Positions 34,969 through 46,404 of a stretch of DNA of 64,000 nt are shown here, piece by piece. A program made the translations under genes and the position numbers. The DNA comes from JAXMDC01 sp046349035. Its GTDB lineage: Bacteria > Pseudomonadota > Alphaproteobacteria > Rhizobiales > Kaistiaceae. The notes beneath the pieces were generated by a model that searched no databases, was not told where the DNA came from, and saw nothing but the letters and a program-made list of their open reading frames with translations. Where the stretch lies: positions 101,035-165,034 of the forward strand of contig JAXMDC010000005.1 of NCBI GenBank assembly GCA_046349035.1, given 5' to 3'. Within the stretch, counting starts at the first letter, position 1, and the number at the start of each line of letters is the position of its first letter.

Positions 34969-37900
34969 ATGACCGACCTCTGGGACTTCTGGATCGACCG
35001 CGGCGGCACCTTTACCGACGTCGTCGGCCGCGATCCCGCCGGCCGTCTCCAAGTCGCCAAGCTGCTCTCGGAGAACCCTGCCGCATATGACGACGCCGCC
35101 GTGGCGGGTATCCGCCGGCTGCTGGCCATAGCGCCGGGCCACCCAATCCCCCCCGGCATGATCGGAACGGTCAAGCTCGGCACAACCATCGCCACCAATG
35201 CGCTCCTCCAGCGACGCGGCGCACGCACGCTTCTGGCCGTCACCAAGGGCTTCCGCGATGCATTCCGCATTGGCAACCAAGCCCGCCCCGACATCTTCGC
35301 CAAACAGATCGTCACTGCGGACATGCTCTATGAAAGGGTGATCGAGATCGACGAGCGTGTCCTCGTCGACGGCACCGTCGAGCACCGGCCGGACGCGGCC
35401 CTGATCGAGCGCCAGTTCCGCGAGGCCCTCTCTGCCGGGATCGAGGCCATCGCCGTCGTGTTCATGCATGCATGGCGCTTCCCCGCCCACGAGGCCGAGG
35501 TAGCTGCCATGGCCGAACGCATCGGCTTCAAGGAAGTCTCCGCGAGCCACCGCGTCTCGCCCCTGATCCGATTCATTGGGCGGGGCGACACGACGATCGT
35601 CAACGCCTACCTTTCGCCCCTTCTCGGCCGCTATGTCACTGACTTCGCGCGATCTCTCACGCCCGAGCGAGGCCGCGCCCCCCGCCTCCGCTTTATGAAA
35701 TCCTCCGGCGGTCTGGCCGTCGCCGAGACCTTCCAAGGCAAGGATGCGATCCTCTCCGGACCCGCCGGCGGCGTCGTGGCCGCCATCGCCACGGCCAAAG
35801 CGGCCGGCTTCGACAAGGTGATCGGCTTTGACATGGGCGGCACCTCCACCGATGTCTGCCACTCGGACGGCGAGCTTGAGCGAAGCAACGAGCGTGAGGT
35901 TGCCGGAGTCCGCATCCGCGCGCCGATGCTTGCGGTCGAAACCATCGCTGCGGGCGGTGGTTCGATCCTCCGCTTCGCGCAAGGCCGCTACCAGGTCGGC
36001 CCGGCATCGGCCGGCGCTAATCCCGGTCCCGCCAGCTACCGCCTCGGCGGCCCGCTCACCGTCACCGATGCCAATGTCATGGTCGGCAAGCTCCTACCCG
36101 AGCACTTCCCGGCGATATTCGGCGACACCGGCGACCTCCCCCTCGACCGCGACCGCGTGGCCGTTCTCTTTTCCGACCTCGCCGCCGCAATTGGCGATGG
36201 CCGGTCAGCCGAAGCAGTTGCGGATGGGTTCATCGAGGTGGCGGTCGAGCGAATGGCGGCCGCAATAAAGAAGATCTCGATCCAGCGTGGTTACGACGTC
36301 CGCGACTACGTCCTCAATTGCTTCGGCGGGGCGGGCGGCCAACACGCCTGTCTGGTCGCCGACCGCCTGGGCATCGGCGCGGTTCTCATCCACCCGCTCT
36401 CCGGCGTTCTTTCCGCTTTTGGGATCGGCCTCGCCGAGCCAGGTACTACCCTCAGCCGGACGGTTCTCCTTCCGGTCGACTCGGCGGTTTCCACGGCGCT
36501 GAGCAGGCACCTCAGCGAACTGACCGAGGAGGCGCGATCCTCCCTCTCTGGCGAGGCTTCGGCGCATTCCACCATCGCCGTCAGCGCGCGCGCTCTTTGC
36601 CGCTATGACGGCACCGATTCGACTTTGGCGGTGCCTCTGACCGGACAAACGCCTGACCCACAGGCAATTGCTTCGGCCTTCGCATCGCTTCACGCCAAGC
36701 GCTTCGGCTTCACCTTTGCCGACCGCGCGATCGTTCTGGAGGCCCTGGAGGTTGACGCTGTCGCTAAGGAACCCCCACCCTCGGAGCGGCCGACAGCGAC
36801 TGGCGGCGACGGCGCCTCAGCGGGAGTCCGCGCCCGTTTCTACTCCGCCGGGGCGTGGCGCGAGGCTACCGTCCATCGTCGCGGCGATCTCATTCCGGGC
36901 ACTGCAGTGGTCGGGCCGGCCCTCATTGTCGAAGCGCACCAGACGGTGGTGGTCGAAGAGGACTGGCGCGCGGTCCGCACGCCGCGCGACGATCTCCTGC
37001 TGACACGCGTGCGACAGGAACGACGGAAGGCGCTTAGCACCGCCCCTGACGGCGTCGGGATCGAACTCTTTAATAGCCTTTTCACGGCAATCGCCGAGGA
37101 AATGGGCCTGACGCTCCAGAACACCGCGAGTTCCGTTAACATCAAAGAACGGCTCGATTTCTCCTGCGCCCTCTTCGACGGCGAAGGCCGCCTCATCGCC
37201 AACGCACCGCACATCCCCGTCCACCTCGGGTCGATGGACGCTGCGGTCGAGACGGTGATCCGCGACAATCGCGGCAGGCTCCGTCCCGGAGATGCCATCG
37301 CACTCAATGCCCCCTATAGCGGAGGCACGCACCTCCCCGACATCACGGTCGTGTCTCCGGTGTTCGACGAGCCGGGACGCGAGGTCCGGTTTTTCGTTGC
37401 CTCCCGCGGGCACCATGCCGACATCGGCGGTGCGACGCCGGGCTCGATGAGCCCGACGGCGACGTCGGTCGACCAGGAGGGCGTCCTGATCGAGAACTTC
37501 CCTCTGTTCGAGAACGGCCGATTCCGCGAGGCGGAATTCGCCCGCCTGCTCGCTACTCACCCCTACCCCGCGCGCAACATCCCGCAGAACCTTGCCGACC
37601 TGCGTGCACAGATCGCCGCCAACCGACGGGGCATCGAGGAACTGCAGCGACTGGTGGGGCGCTTCGGTTGGCGTGTCGTCGACGTCTACATGCGCCGTGT
37701 GCGAGAGAATGCCGCCGCTGCGGTGCGGGACCTCATCGGTCGTCTGACCAACGCCGAATTCGCGGTCGATACCGACCAGGGCACAGTCATAAAGGTCAGG
37801 CTGACCGTCGACCACGCGAAGCGCGAGGCGACGGTCGACTTCACCGGCACATCACCGCAGCAGCCAAACAATTTCAACGCGCCCGAGCCGGTGACGCGGG

Positions 37901-38616
37901 CGGCGGTGCTCTATTGCTTTCGCGTGATGATCGAGGACGCCATCCCGATGAACGCCGGCTGCCTCGAGCCGATCCGAATTGTCATCCCGCCGCGATCGAT
38001 GCTGTCGCCGCACTACCCCGCAGCCGTCGTCGCCGGCAACGTCGAGACCAGCCAACAGGTCTGTAATGCCATCTTCGGCGCGCTTGGCGCGCTTGCCGCG
38101 AGTCAGGGGACCATGAACAATCTGACCTTCGGCAACGCCCGCTACCAGTATTACGAGACCATTTGTTCCGGTTCGCCCGCCGGCATCCGCAACGACGGCA
38201 GCGGCTTTCACGGCACCGATGCGGTCCAGGTTCACATGACCAATTCGCGGCTTACAGATCCGGAGATTCTGGAGTTGCGCTTTCCCGTGGTGCTTGAGGA
38301 TTTCCACATCCGCGAGGGCTCGGGAGGGCGCGGCCGCTGGTCGGGCGGCGCCGGCGTCGAGCGCACCATTCGTTTCCGCGAGGAGATGGAGTGCGCGATC
38401 CTGTCCTCCCACCGGCGCGTTCGCCCACATGGCCTCGCCGGAGCTGAGCCGGGGGAGGTCGGAAGCGCTAAGGTGCGAAGACTGAACGGCGATGCCGAGC
38501 CACTCGCCGGCGTTGCGCAGACAGTCCTTAAGCCGGGCGAGGCGATCACCATCCGCACGCCGACGCCGGGCGGCTACGGTCCGCCAATGGCGGACCAGGA
38601 CACTAGCGGTAGTTAG
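34969..38616 (+). CDS. 5-oxoprolinase (ATP-hydrolysing), fused HyuA-HyuB
   Basis: Cytoplasmic enzyme that opens 5-oxoproline or a related cyclic amide using ATP; the hydantoinase/oxoprolinase family also includes hydantoin and acetone carboxylase relatives, so the exact substrate is inferred from the fused architecture. The 1215 residues begin with the HydA_N actin-like motif WIDRGGTFTDVVGRDP, then KLGTTIATNALLQRRGA, GFDMGGTSTDVCH (second phosphate motif) and FGGAGGQHACLVA. The HyuB half starts near residue 690 (GIELFNSLFTAIAEEMGLTL) and includes SVNIKERLDFSCA, NAPYSGGTHLPDITV and RGHHADIGGATPGSMSP. It is divergent from the amidase gene and overlaps the next, convergent gene by 14 bp. Confidence 0.92.
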   Translation: MTDLWDFWIDRGGTFTDVVGRDPAGRLQVAKLLSENPAAYDDAAVAGIRRLLAIAPGHPIPPGMIGTVKLGTTIATNALLQRRGARTLLAVTKGFRDAFRIGNQARPDIFAKQIVTADMLYERVIEIDERVLVDGTVEHRPDAALIERQFREALSAGIEAIAVVFMHAWRFPAHEAEVAAMAERIGFKEVSASHRVSPLIRFIGRGDTTIVNAYLSPLLGRYVTDFARSLTPERGRAPRLRFMKSSGGLAVAETFQGKDAILSGPAGGVVAAIATAKAAGFDKVIGFDMGGTSTDVCHSDGELERSNEREVAGVRIRAPMLAVETIAAGGGSILRFAQGRYQVGPASAGANPGPASYRLGGPLTVTDANVMVGKLLPEHFPAIFGDTGDLPLDRDRVAVLFSDLAAAIGDGRSAEAVADGFIEVAVERMAAAIKKISIQRGYDVRDYVLNCFGGAGGQHACLVADRLGIGAVLIHPLSGVLSAFGIGLAEPGTTLSRTVLLPVDSAVSTALSRHLSELTEEARSSLSGEASAHSTIAVSARALCRYDGTDSTLAVPLTGQTPDPQAIASAFASLHAKRFGFTFADRAIVLEALEVDAVAKEPPPSERPTATGGDGASAGVRARFYSAGAWREATVHRRGDLIPGTAVVGPALIVEAHQTVVVEEDWRAVRTPRDDLLLTRVRQERRKALSTAPDGVGIELFNSLFTAIAEEMGLTLQNTASSVNIKERLDFSCALFDGEGRLIANAPHIPVHLGSMDAAVETVIRDNRGRLRPGDAIALNAPYSGGTHLPDITVVSPVFDEPGREVRFFVASRGHHADIGGATPGSMSPTATSVDQEGVLIENFPLFENGRFREAEFARLLATHPYPARNIPQNLADLRAQIAANRRGIEELQRLVGRFGWRVVDVYMRRVRENAAAAVRDLIGRLTNAEFAVDTDQGTVIKVRLTVDHAKREATVDFTGTSPQQPNNFNAPEPVTRAAVLYCFRVMIEDAIPMNAGCLEPIRIVIPPRSMLSPHYPAAVVAGNVETSQQVCNAIFGALGALAASQGTMNNLTFGNARYQYYETICSGSPAGIRNDGSGFHGTDAVQVHMTNSRLTDPEILELRFPVVLEDFHIREGSGGRGRWSGGAGVERTIRFREEMECAILSSHRRVRPHGLAGAEPGEVGSAKVRRLNGDAEPLAGVAQTVLKPGEAITIRTPTPGGYGPPMADQDTSGS

Positions 38617-39088
38617 CCACGCACTGCAGCAGCTTCTGCAAGGCAGCATTGGTACCTGCCAGGCTGAAACTCTCGACGTGATCGCCAACGTCGATGCGAA
38701 GCGAGTTGCCACGCTGCAGCAGGCGGAACCACTCCACCGTGTCGGTGAACTTGGTGGCAAACATGGTCTTCGACAATGCGACGAACTTGCGGGTGATCAC
38801 CCGGCTGTTGTCGATCCACATGTCGAACTCGTCCTCGTCGCCCTCGACGAGACCGAGGCCATCCTTGTCGAAGCCCAGGAAGATGTTGCCGTCGCCGTCC
38901 ATCAGGAAGAACACCTCCCAACCGGAACGGTACGACGCACTCATGTGGCAGTTCTGGAACTTGCGCCCGTCGAACGAGGCCGCCCCTTCCCAGTTGCCGG
39001 AGGTAAACTCGCCGCGTGCCAAAGCCTCCGGTGCGCCGCCTTCTAGGGCGAGGGCGAACCCCACGCCAGCCACCAGTTTCCGCAACAT
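38603..39088 (-). CDS. secreted protein of unknown function
   Basis: I do not recognise the function. The 161 residues start with a probable signal peptide (MLRKLVAGVGFALALEGGAPEALA) and continue with an acidic, beta-rich domain: GNWEGAASFDGRKFQNCHM, the Asp-rich DGDGNIFLGFDKDGLGL and a closing EDEFDMWIDNSR. The C-terminal FSLAGTNAALQKLLQC, with a cysteine that could pair with the one in NCHM, is a pattern I associate with small periplasmic proteins of alphaproteobacteria. It is transcribed convergently with the oxoprolinase gene, sharing 14 bp at the ends, and lies downstream of the extensin-family gene. Confidence 0.7.
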   Translation of the reverse strand: MLRKLVAGVGFALALEGGAPEALARGEFTSGNWEGAASFDGRKFQNCHMSASYRSGWEVFFLMDGDGNIFLGFDKDGLGLVEGDEDEFDMWIDNSRVITRKFVALSKTMFATKFTDTVEWFRLLQRGNSLRIDVGDHVESFSLAGTNAALQKLLQCVANYR

Positions 39089-39208
39089 GAAGATTCCCCA
39101 GGAACGAATTGTGCGAGCCCCACCGCGGCAGAATTGGCCAGGGCTGTGAGAATTGCAAGACGCGCGGTCACGCCCGCGCGATTTCGCCGCTCACTTCGAG
39201 TGAGCGGA

Positions 39209-39952
39209 TCAGCGCGCGATCGCGCCCACGGCCATGCCGTCGAGCGGAACGCGCCGCGGCGGGATGACCATCGGCGTCGGCTTGCAATATTTCGACGTAC
39301 CGGACGCCCCGCGGCGCGAAAGATCGAGGTGGAAGTGGTCGGTGTGGTAGCTGTCGCTGCCGGGTGCCAGCACGGTGTTGAAGAACTGGCACGCGGTGGC
39401 CTCGATCTCGCGCAGAAATCCCTGCTCCTCGCGCGTCCCGCGATACCAACCGGCCTTGACGGTGATCTCCCGCCCGTTCGCGAGCTTGAAGCCGGCGACG
39501 TCCAGGGCATTACCGAAGGCGTGCTCGGAGAGCTTCTCGCCCGGGATATTGTCGACCGTTCTGCAGCTGTAGTCGTTCCACTGGCTGATCGCGACCAGCG
39601 GACTGCCGAACCAGTCGAGCGCTGCCGGCAGCACCGACTCGGTGAGCCAATCTTCCACCGCCGCCGCCTCAGGGCAACCGAGCGTCGCGACGCTGTTGAG
39701 GCGAACGCGCCCGTCGGCAAGCGCTGAAACCTTGAGCGGCTGGGCGATGCCGCAGGCGCCGCTCCCGTAGATGCGAGATACCGGTTGAACGAAGGGCGTC
39801 TCGGAAAAGCGACCGCTCGCTATGCAAGCCGCCTCGGCCGGGTCGCGCCAAGCCGCCCGCTGCTCGAAGCGAAAGAACGCGAAGAAGCCGCAACCCGAGA
39901 GGGTGAGGACGAGGCAAAGTGCGCCGGCCAGATACGCAACGCGACCGAACAT
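39209..39952 (-). CDS. extensin family protein
   Basis: Predicted membrane-anchored or lipidated periplasmic protein with a C-terminal extensin-like domain (~180 residues), common in alphaproteobacteria. Some family members resemble D,D-peptidase/VanY-type metalloenzymes, and the visible motif SEHAFGNALDVAGF plus YHTDHFHLDL supplies the His and Asp residues expected of such zinc peptidases, but the activity is inferred. The N-terminus (AYLAGALCLVLTLSGCGFFAFF) is a signal with a possible lipobox LSGC. Conserved cysteines occur in SGACGIAQPL, LGCPEA and YSCRTVDN. It follows the decarboxylase gene after about 50 bp on the same strand. Confidence 0.85.
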   Translation of the reverse strand: MFGRVAYLAGALCLVLTLSGCGFFAFFRFEQRAAWRDPAEAACIASGRFSETPFVQPVSRIYGSGACGIAQPLKVSALADGRVRLNSVATLGCPEAAAVEDWLTESVLPAALDWFGSPLVAISQWNDYSCRTVDNIPGEKLSEHAFGNALDVAGFKLANGREITVKAGWYRGTREEQGFLREIEATACQFFNTVLAPGSDSYHTDHFHLDLSRRGASGTSKYCKPTPMVIPPRRVPLDGMAVGAIAR

Positions 39953-40002
39953 GCCGGGGAGAGTGGCGGCAATCCCCTTAACGAACCGTCAAGGATGCCC
40001 GC

Positions 40003-41238
40003 CTACCCCGCTGCCTCGGCCATGCTCTCGATCGCCGCGCTACCTTCCGCCGGCCCCGCCTCGGCGTCCTCGAACGGCGTCGTCACCTCCACGAAGGTGT
40101 TGGGGTAGAAGCCGTTGAAATGGGTGCGCAGCGCCATCGAGTAAGCGCCGATGTGACCGATCTCGATCCAGTCGCCGTCGGTCACCTTCTCCGGCAGGTA
40201 GAAGGGGCGCGAGAGAATGTCGACGGAATCGCAAGTAGCGCCCATGACGCGGAACGGCACGATCTCGCTCCGCTTGCGTCGGGTCCGTGCCTCGACGTCG
40301 GGAAGGTGGCGCGCCGGCAGGGTAATCTTCCCGGTCCAGGAATCGGAGAGCGACGACCAGATGCCGTCGTTGATATAAAGCCGTCGCCCTTTGCGGAGGA
40401 GGACCCGGACGATCACCGAGAAGGCGCGGGCGACGATCACCCGGCCGGGTTCGGCGATCAGCGGCAGGTCGTCCAATCCCCACTCGCGGATCTCGTTGAG
40501 AATATCCGCGAGCAGCCGCGCCGGGTCGGGAGGCGCTGCCGCGGCGGCTCGGCGGCCCGAGGCGGCGTAGCGCGCCGGAAACCCGCCGCCGATGTCGAGG
40601 GCGGCGATTTCGACGCCGGCGCGCGAGCGCACCCACGCCGCTGACGCCAGCGCCCGCTCATAGGTGGTGAGGTCTTCGACCTGGCTTCCGACGTGAAAGC
40701 AGAGGCCGACCTGAAAGCCGGCCCGTCCGGCGCGCTGCACGATCTCCACTGCATGCGCCGGCGCCGCCCCGAACTTCTTCGACAGCTCGTAGGCGGCGTG
40801 TCCCTTGGTGGCAAGGCGAACGAACAGTCGCAGGCCGGCGGGATCGATGCCGAGCTTTTTCACGACCGCCTGGACCTTCGCAACCTCGTCCTCGTGGTCG
40901 GCGACCAGGGTGTGTATCCCGTAGCGTTCCAGAGCAAGCCTGATATGCGATTCGGCCTTCACCGGGTGCATGTAGAAGAGCTCCGCCCGCGGCGAGGCCG
41001 CGCGCGCAGCCGCAAACTCGGCAGGTGATGCGACATCGAATGCGCCGATCCCCGCGCCGCTGAGGGCTTTGAGCACCATCGCCTCGCCGTTCGTCTTGAC
41101 AGCGTAGGCGGTGGTACCGGGAAATGCGGTCGAAAATGCCTTCGCATCATCGACAAGGACGCGCGGGCGGAAGCAATAGACCGGTTCGTCCGGACGCAGG
41201 GCCGCGGCGACATCGGCACCGGTCGCAAACACCTCCAT
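40003..41238 (-). CDS. ornithine-type PLP-dependent decarboxylase (fold type III)
   Basis: Cytoplasmic decarboxylase that would make a polyamine (putrescine or cadaverine) from a basic amino acid; ornithine is the likeliest substrate by family, with lysine as alternative. PLP lysine is in TAYAVKTNGEAMV, the glycine phosphate loop region in DIGGGFPARY, LIAEPGRVIV closes the barrel, and the catalytic Cys is in GATCDSVDIL, contributed across the dimer. HVGSQVEDLTTYE is the usual diet of the family. I take the ATG at 41238 (411 residues); a GTG at 41259 is possible. The gene is preceded by a long structured leader without a clear known gene, described separately. Confidence 0.88.
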   Translation of the reverse strand: MEVFATGADVAAALRPDEPVYCFRPRVLVDDAKAFSTAFPGTTAYAVKTNGEAMVLKALSGAGIGAFDVASPAEFAAARAASPRAELFYMHPVKAESHIRLALERYGIHTLVADHEDEVAKVQAVVKKLGIDPAGLRLFVRLATKGHAAYELSKKFGAAPAHAVEIVQRAGRAGFQVGLCFHVGSQVEDLTTYERALASAAWVRSRAGVEIAALDIGGGFPARYAASGRRAAAAAPPDPARLLADILNEIREWGLDDLPLIAEPGRVIVARAFSVIVRVLLRKGRRLYINDGIWSSLSDSWTGKITLPARHLPDVEARTRRKRSEIVPFRVMGATCDSVDILSRPFYLPEKVTDGDWIEIGHIGAYSMALRTHFNGFYPNTFVEVTTPFEDAEAGPAEGSAAIESMAEAAG

Positions 41239-41291
41239 CTTCCCCTGCCCCGTCAACACCTTCTCGATTCGACCGAATCACCTTGTCAGAG

Positions 41292-41603
41292 TTAGGCGCA
41301 AAAGCGTCCCGCGTCACTCCGGCCCGCGCGTTTCGCCATATCGGGCGTGCATTGTTCGAACTCAACGATCTCTAGGCGGAGCGCCTTCTCTGTGGAAGAT
41401 GCTGCGCCGCAGCATCTTTTTCGCTTTGCCGTCGCAACGAATGCCGGTAACTTTTCAGTTGTTAACCATGCTGTCGTGTTTGGGCGCTTTGCCTCGGCAG
41501 CTTTTCGTTCTCTTCCGACATCCACGGATGTCTTGTTGGCAGAGGTTTTTCGGGGCCTGATTTTGCGGCCCGACAGATGCAGATCTAGGTGTTTCGAGGC
41601 CAT
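41292..41603 (-). CDS. possible small basic leader protein upstream of the decarboxylase
   Basis: Doubtful gene. The frame encodes 103 residues, starts with ATG at 41603 behind GGAAAGGGACTT and is rich in Lys and Arg in its first half (RKIRPRKTSANKTS, GRERKAAEAKRP), with two adjacent cysteines (RKRCCGAASS). It contains no domain I recognise. It lies entirely inside the hairpin-rich leader, so either the leader is translated, as happens for the unrelated short peptide that controls speF in enterobacteria, or the frame is accidental. Codon conservation in relatives would decide this. Confidence 0.25.
   Translation of the reverse strand: MASKHLDLHLSGRKIRPRKTSANKTSVDVGRERKAAEAKRPNTTAWLTTEKLPAFVATAKRKRCCGAASSTEKALRLEIVEFEQCTPDMAKRAGRSDAGRFCA
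41396..41418. other. 10-bp hairpin in decarboxylase leader
   Basis: AAGATGCTGC and GCAGCATCTT pair perfectly around a 3-nt loop. On the plus strand the stem is followed by TTTTTC, so it resembles an intrinsic terminator there. On the minus strand, the direction of the decarboxylase, the bases after the stem are not T-rich, so it is more likely a structural element of the leader. Confidence 0.6.
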
Positions 41604-41628
41604 AAGTCCCTTTCCGGACTAACGCGAA

Positions 41629-41659
41629 AAAGGCCGGACAGCTCAACTGTCCGGCCTTT
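41629..41659 (-). terminator. intrinsic terminator after the methionine operon
   Basis: A 13-bp perfect stem, AAAGGCCGGACAG with CTGTCCGGCCTTT, encloses a 5-nt loop. On the minus strand the stem runs into TTTTT, about 55 bp after the metH2 stop, so it should end the ArsR-metF-metH transcript. The plus-strand side also has a T-rich tail, so it could act in both directions. It separates the methionine operon from the decarboxylase leader. Confidence 0.88.
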
Positions 41660-41712
41660 CGCTTTTTGTCGGTCGCAATAGCACTGCCAGCGAAAGTGAG
41701 GACGTATCCCGA

Positions 41713-44402
<2,690 letters not shown>

Positions 44403-44406
<4 letters not shown>

Positions 44407-45467
44407 GACGCCAACTCGAACGGTTCGAGGCCGGAGAGGCGCATCTTCGGCGTAATCGCCGGAACCTGGCGCGGCGGCAAGCCTTCGACTGCCGCGGCAA
44501 TCGCCGCGATATGCGGCGGGGTCGTGCCGCAGCAGCCGCCGACGATGTTGACGAGACCCGACCGCGCGAACTCGCCGAGGAGCTTGGCCATCGCCTCCGG
44601 GCTCTCGTCGTATTCGCCGAACTCGTTGGGAAGGCCGGCATTGGGATACGCGCAGATCAGCGTATCGGCGACCCGCGAGAGCTCGCTGATATGCGCGCGC
44701 ATTTCCCGCGCCCCGAGGGCGCAGTTGAGTCCGATCGAGAAGGGGCGCGCGTGGCGGAGCGAATACCAAAACGCCGTCGGCGTTTGGCCGGAGAGCGTGC
44801 GCCCGGAGAGGTCTGTGATCGTGCCGGAGATCATGATCGGCAACTGCCGACCGAGTTCGTCGAATGTCTCCTCGACCGCAAACAACGCCGCCTTGGCATT
44901 CAGCGTGTCGAAAATCGTCTCGACGAGAATGATGTCGGCTCCGCCCTCGATCAGGCCGCGCGTCGCTTCGCGGTAAGCGGCCACCAGTTGCTCGAAGGTG
45001 ACAGCGCGAAAGCCGGGATCGTTGACGTCCGGCGAAATCGAGGCGGTCCGGTTGGTCGGACCGAGCGCACCGGCGACAAAGCGCGGCCGTTGGGGATCCT
45101 TAGCCTCCACCGCGAGTTTGGCCTCGCGGGCGATCCGCGCCCCCTCGCGGTTGAGTTCGAAGACCACATCTTCCAGACCGTAGTCGGCTTGCGCGATCCG
45201 CGTCGCCGCAAACGTATTGGTCTCGATGATGTCGGCGCCGACCGCGAGATAAGCGTCGTGGACTGCTCGAATGGCATCCGGCCGCGTCAGGTTGAGGACG
45301 TCGATATTGCCGCGCAGGTCCTTCGGTGAGTTCGCAAAGCGCTTGCCGCGGAAGTCCGCCTCGCTGAGCTTGAGGCGCTGAATCATCGTCCCCATCGCTC
45401 CGTCGAGGACGAGGATGCGCTTTGCGGCGAGACCGCGCAGGCGCTTTTCGGTATCGGACTGTGTCAC
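44403..45467 (-). CDS. homocysteine S-methyltransferase half of split methionine synthase
   Basis: Encodes the N-terminal module of MetH as its own 354-residue protein. It carries VLDGAMGTMIQRLKL, TNTFAATRIAQADYGLED and the zinc ligands: Cys in IGLNCALGAREM and the Cys pair in NIVGGCCGTTPPHI. It would activate homocysteine through zinc and receive the methyl group from the cobalamin partner encoded next. I use GTG at 45467 (MTQSDTEKRLRGLA) because the residues upstream are not family-like. The split falls at the natural domain junction of single-chain MetH. metF lies 25 bp upstream. Confidence 0.93.
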
Positions 45468-45492
45468 GCGTGACGCCCCTGACGAGTTGGAC

Positions 45493-46404
45493 TTAAGCCG
45501 CCTGTGGCTTCTCCACCGCTGGCCGCAGGCCGAGCAGATGGCAGATCGCATAGACGAGGTCGGCCCGGTTCATCGTGTAGAAGTGGAAGTCGGTGATGCC
45601 GCGATCGACGAGGTCGAGCACCTGCTCTGCAGCGACCGCGGCGGCCACCAGTTGGCGTGTCTCGGCGTTATCGTCGAGCCCCTCGAAACGCACGGCAAGC
45701 CAGGGCGGAACGCTTGCGCCGGCGCGCTGCGCGAAGCGGGCGACCTGGGTGAAATTGTGCACCGGCTGTATGCCCGGCACGATCGGCACCGTGATCCCGG
45801 CACGACGGACCTTCTCCAGGAAGGCCTCGAATATGTCGTTGTCGAAGAAAAACTGGGTGATCGCTCGGTTGGCCCCGGCGTCGATCTTGCGCTTCAGATT
45901 GTCGATGTCGGCGTCGAGGCTTGCTGCCTCCGGATGCTTCTCCGGGTAGGCCGCCACCGACACTTCGAAATCGCCGACCGCTTTGATGCCCGCGACCAGT
46001 TCCGCTGCTGAGCGATAACCCTGCGGGTGCGGCTGGAAGCGTGCGCCGATGCCTTCGACGGGATCCCCGCGGAGTGCCACGATGTGCCTCACACCGGCGG
46101 CCGCATAGGCCGCCACGACGGCGTCAACCTCATGCCGCGACGCGGCAACGCAAGTCAGGTGCGCCGCCGGAGTCAGCGAAGTCTGCTTGAGAATGCGGCT
46201 CACCGTCGCGTGGGTGCGTTCACGCGTCGAACCGCCGGCGCCATAGGTCACCGAGACGAAACTCGGCTTCAACGGCTCGAGTTTGACCACCGCGTTCCAG
46301 AGCGTCGTTTCCATCGCTTCGGTCTTCGGCGGAAAGAATTCGAATGAGACGCGCAGGCGCTCGTGCCCGTTCGCCGCGCGGCTGGGGCGTTCGCCGGTTG
46401 TCAT
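45493..46404 (-). CDS. metF: methylenetetrahydrofolate reductase
   Basis: FAD enzyme that makes 5-methyltetrahydrofolate, the methyl donor for the split MetH encoded downstream. The 303 residues from the ATG at 46404 (MTTGERPSRAANG) include VSFEFFPPKTEAME, VSVTYGAGGSTRERT, HLTCVAASR, the FAD-binding VALRGDP, the VAAYPEKHPEA motif and TQFFFDNDIFEAFLEKV. The start overlaps the stop of the ArsR-methyltransferase regulator by 4 bp, so regulator and enzyme are translationally coupled. The frame upstream of the chosen start is inside the regulator. Confidence 0.95.
   Translation of the reverse strand: MTTGERPSRAANGHERLRVSFEFFPPKTEAMETTLWNAVVKLEPLKPSFVSVTYGAGGSTRERTHATVSRILKQTSLTPAAHLTCVAASRHEVDAVVAAYAAAGVRHIVALRGDPVEGIGARFQPHPQGYRSAAELVAGIKAVGDFEVSVAAYPEKHPEAASLDADIDNLKRKIDAGANRAITQFFFDNDIFEAFLEKVRRAGITVPIVPGIQPVHNFTQVARFAQRAGASVPPWLAVRFEGLDDNAETRQLVAAAVAAEQVLDLVDRGITDFHFYTMNRADLVYAICHLLGLRPAVEKPQAA

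Larger units (their letters stand above)
41260..41628 (-). promoter_or_regulatory. long hairpin-rich leader of the decarboxylase gene (speF-leader candidate)
   Basis: This stretch between the metH terminator and the decarboxylase start holds at least four hairpins on the minus strand: GGGCC/GGCCC near 41565-41550, GACATCC/GGATGTC at 41532-41517, AAGATGCTGC/GCAGCATCTT at 41418-41396 and AGGCG/CGCCT near 41386-41374. It is less GC-rich than the flanks. An Rfam leader called speF is known upstream of alphaproteobacterial ornithine decarboxylases, so this is a strong candidate; I cannot align it here. A Lys/Arg-rich 103-codon frame (41603-41292) also spans it. Confidence 0.55.

Noticed and set aside
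41347..41622. 91-codon plus-strand frame in the decarboxylase upstream region
   Set aside because: No ribosome site, no domain, and opposite to the structured leader; the minus strand gives the better explanation.
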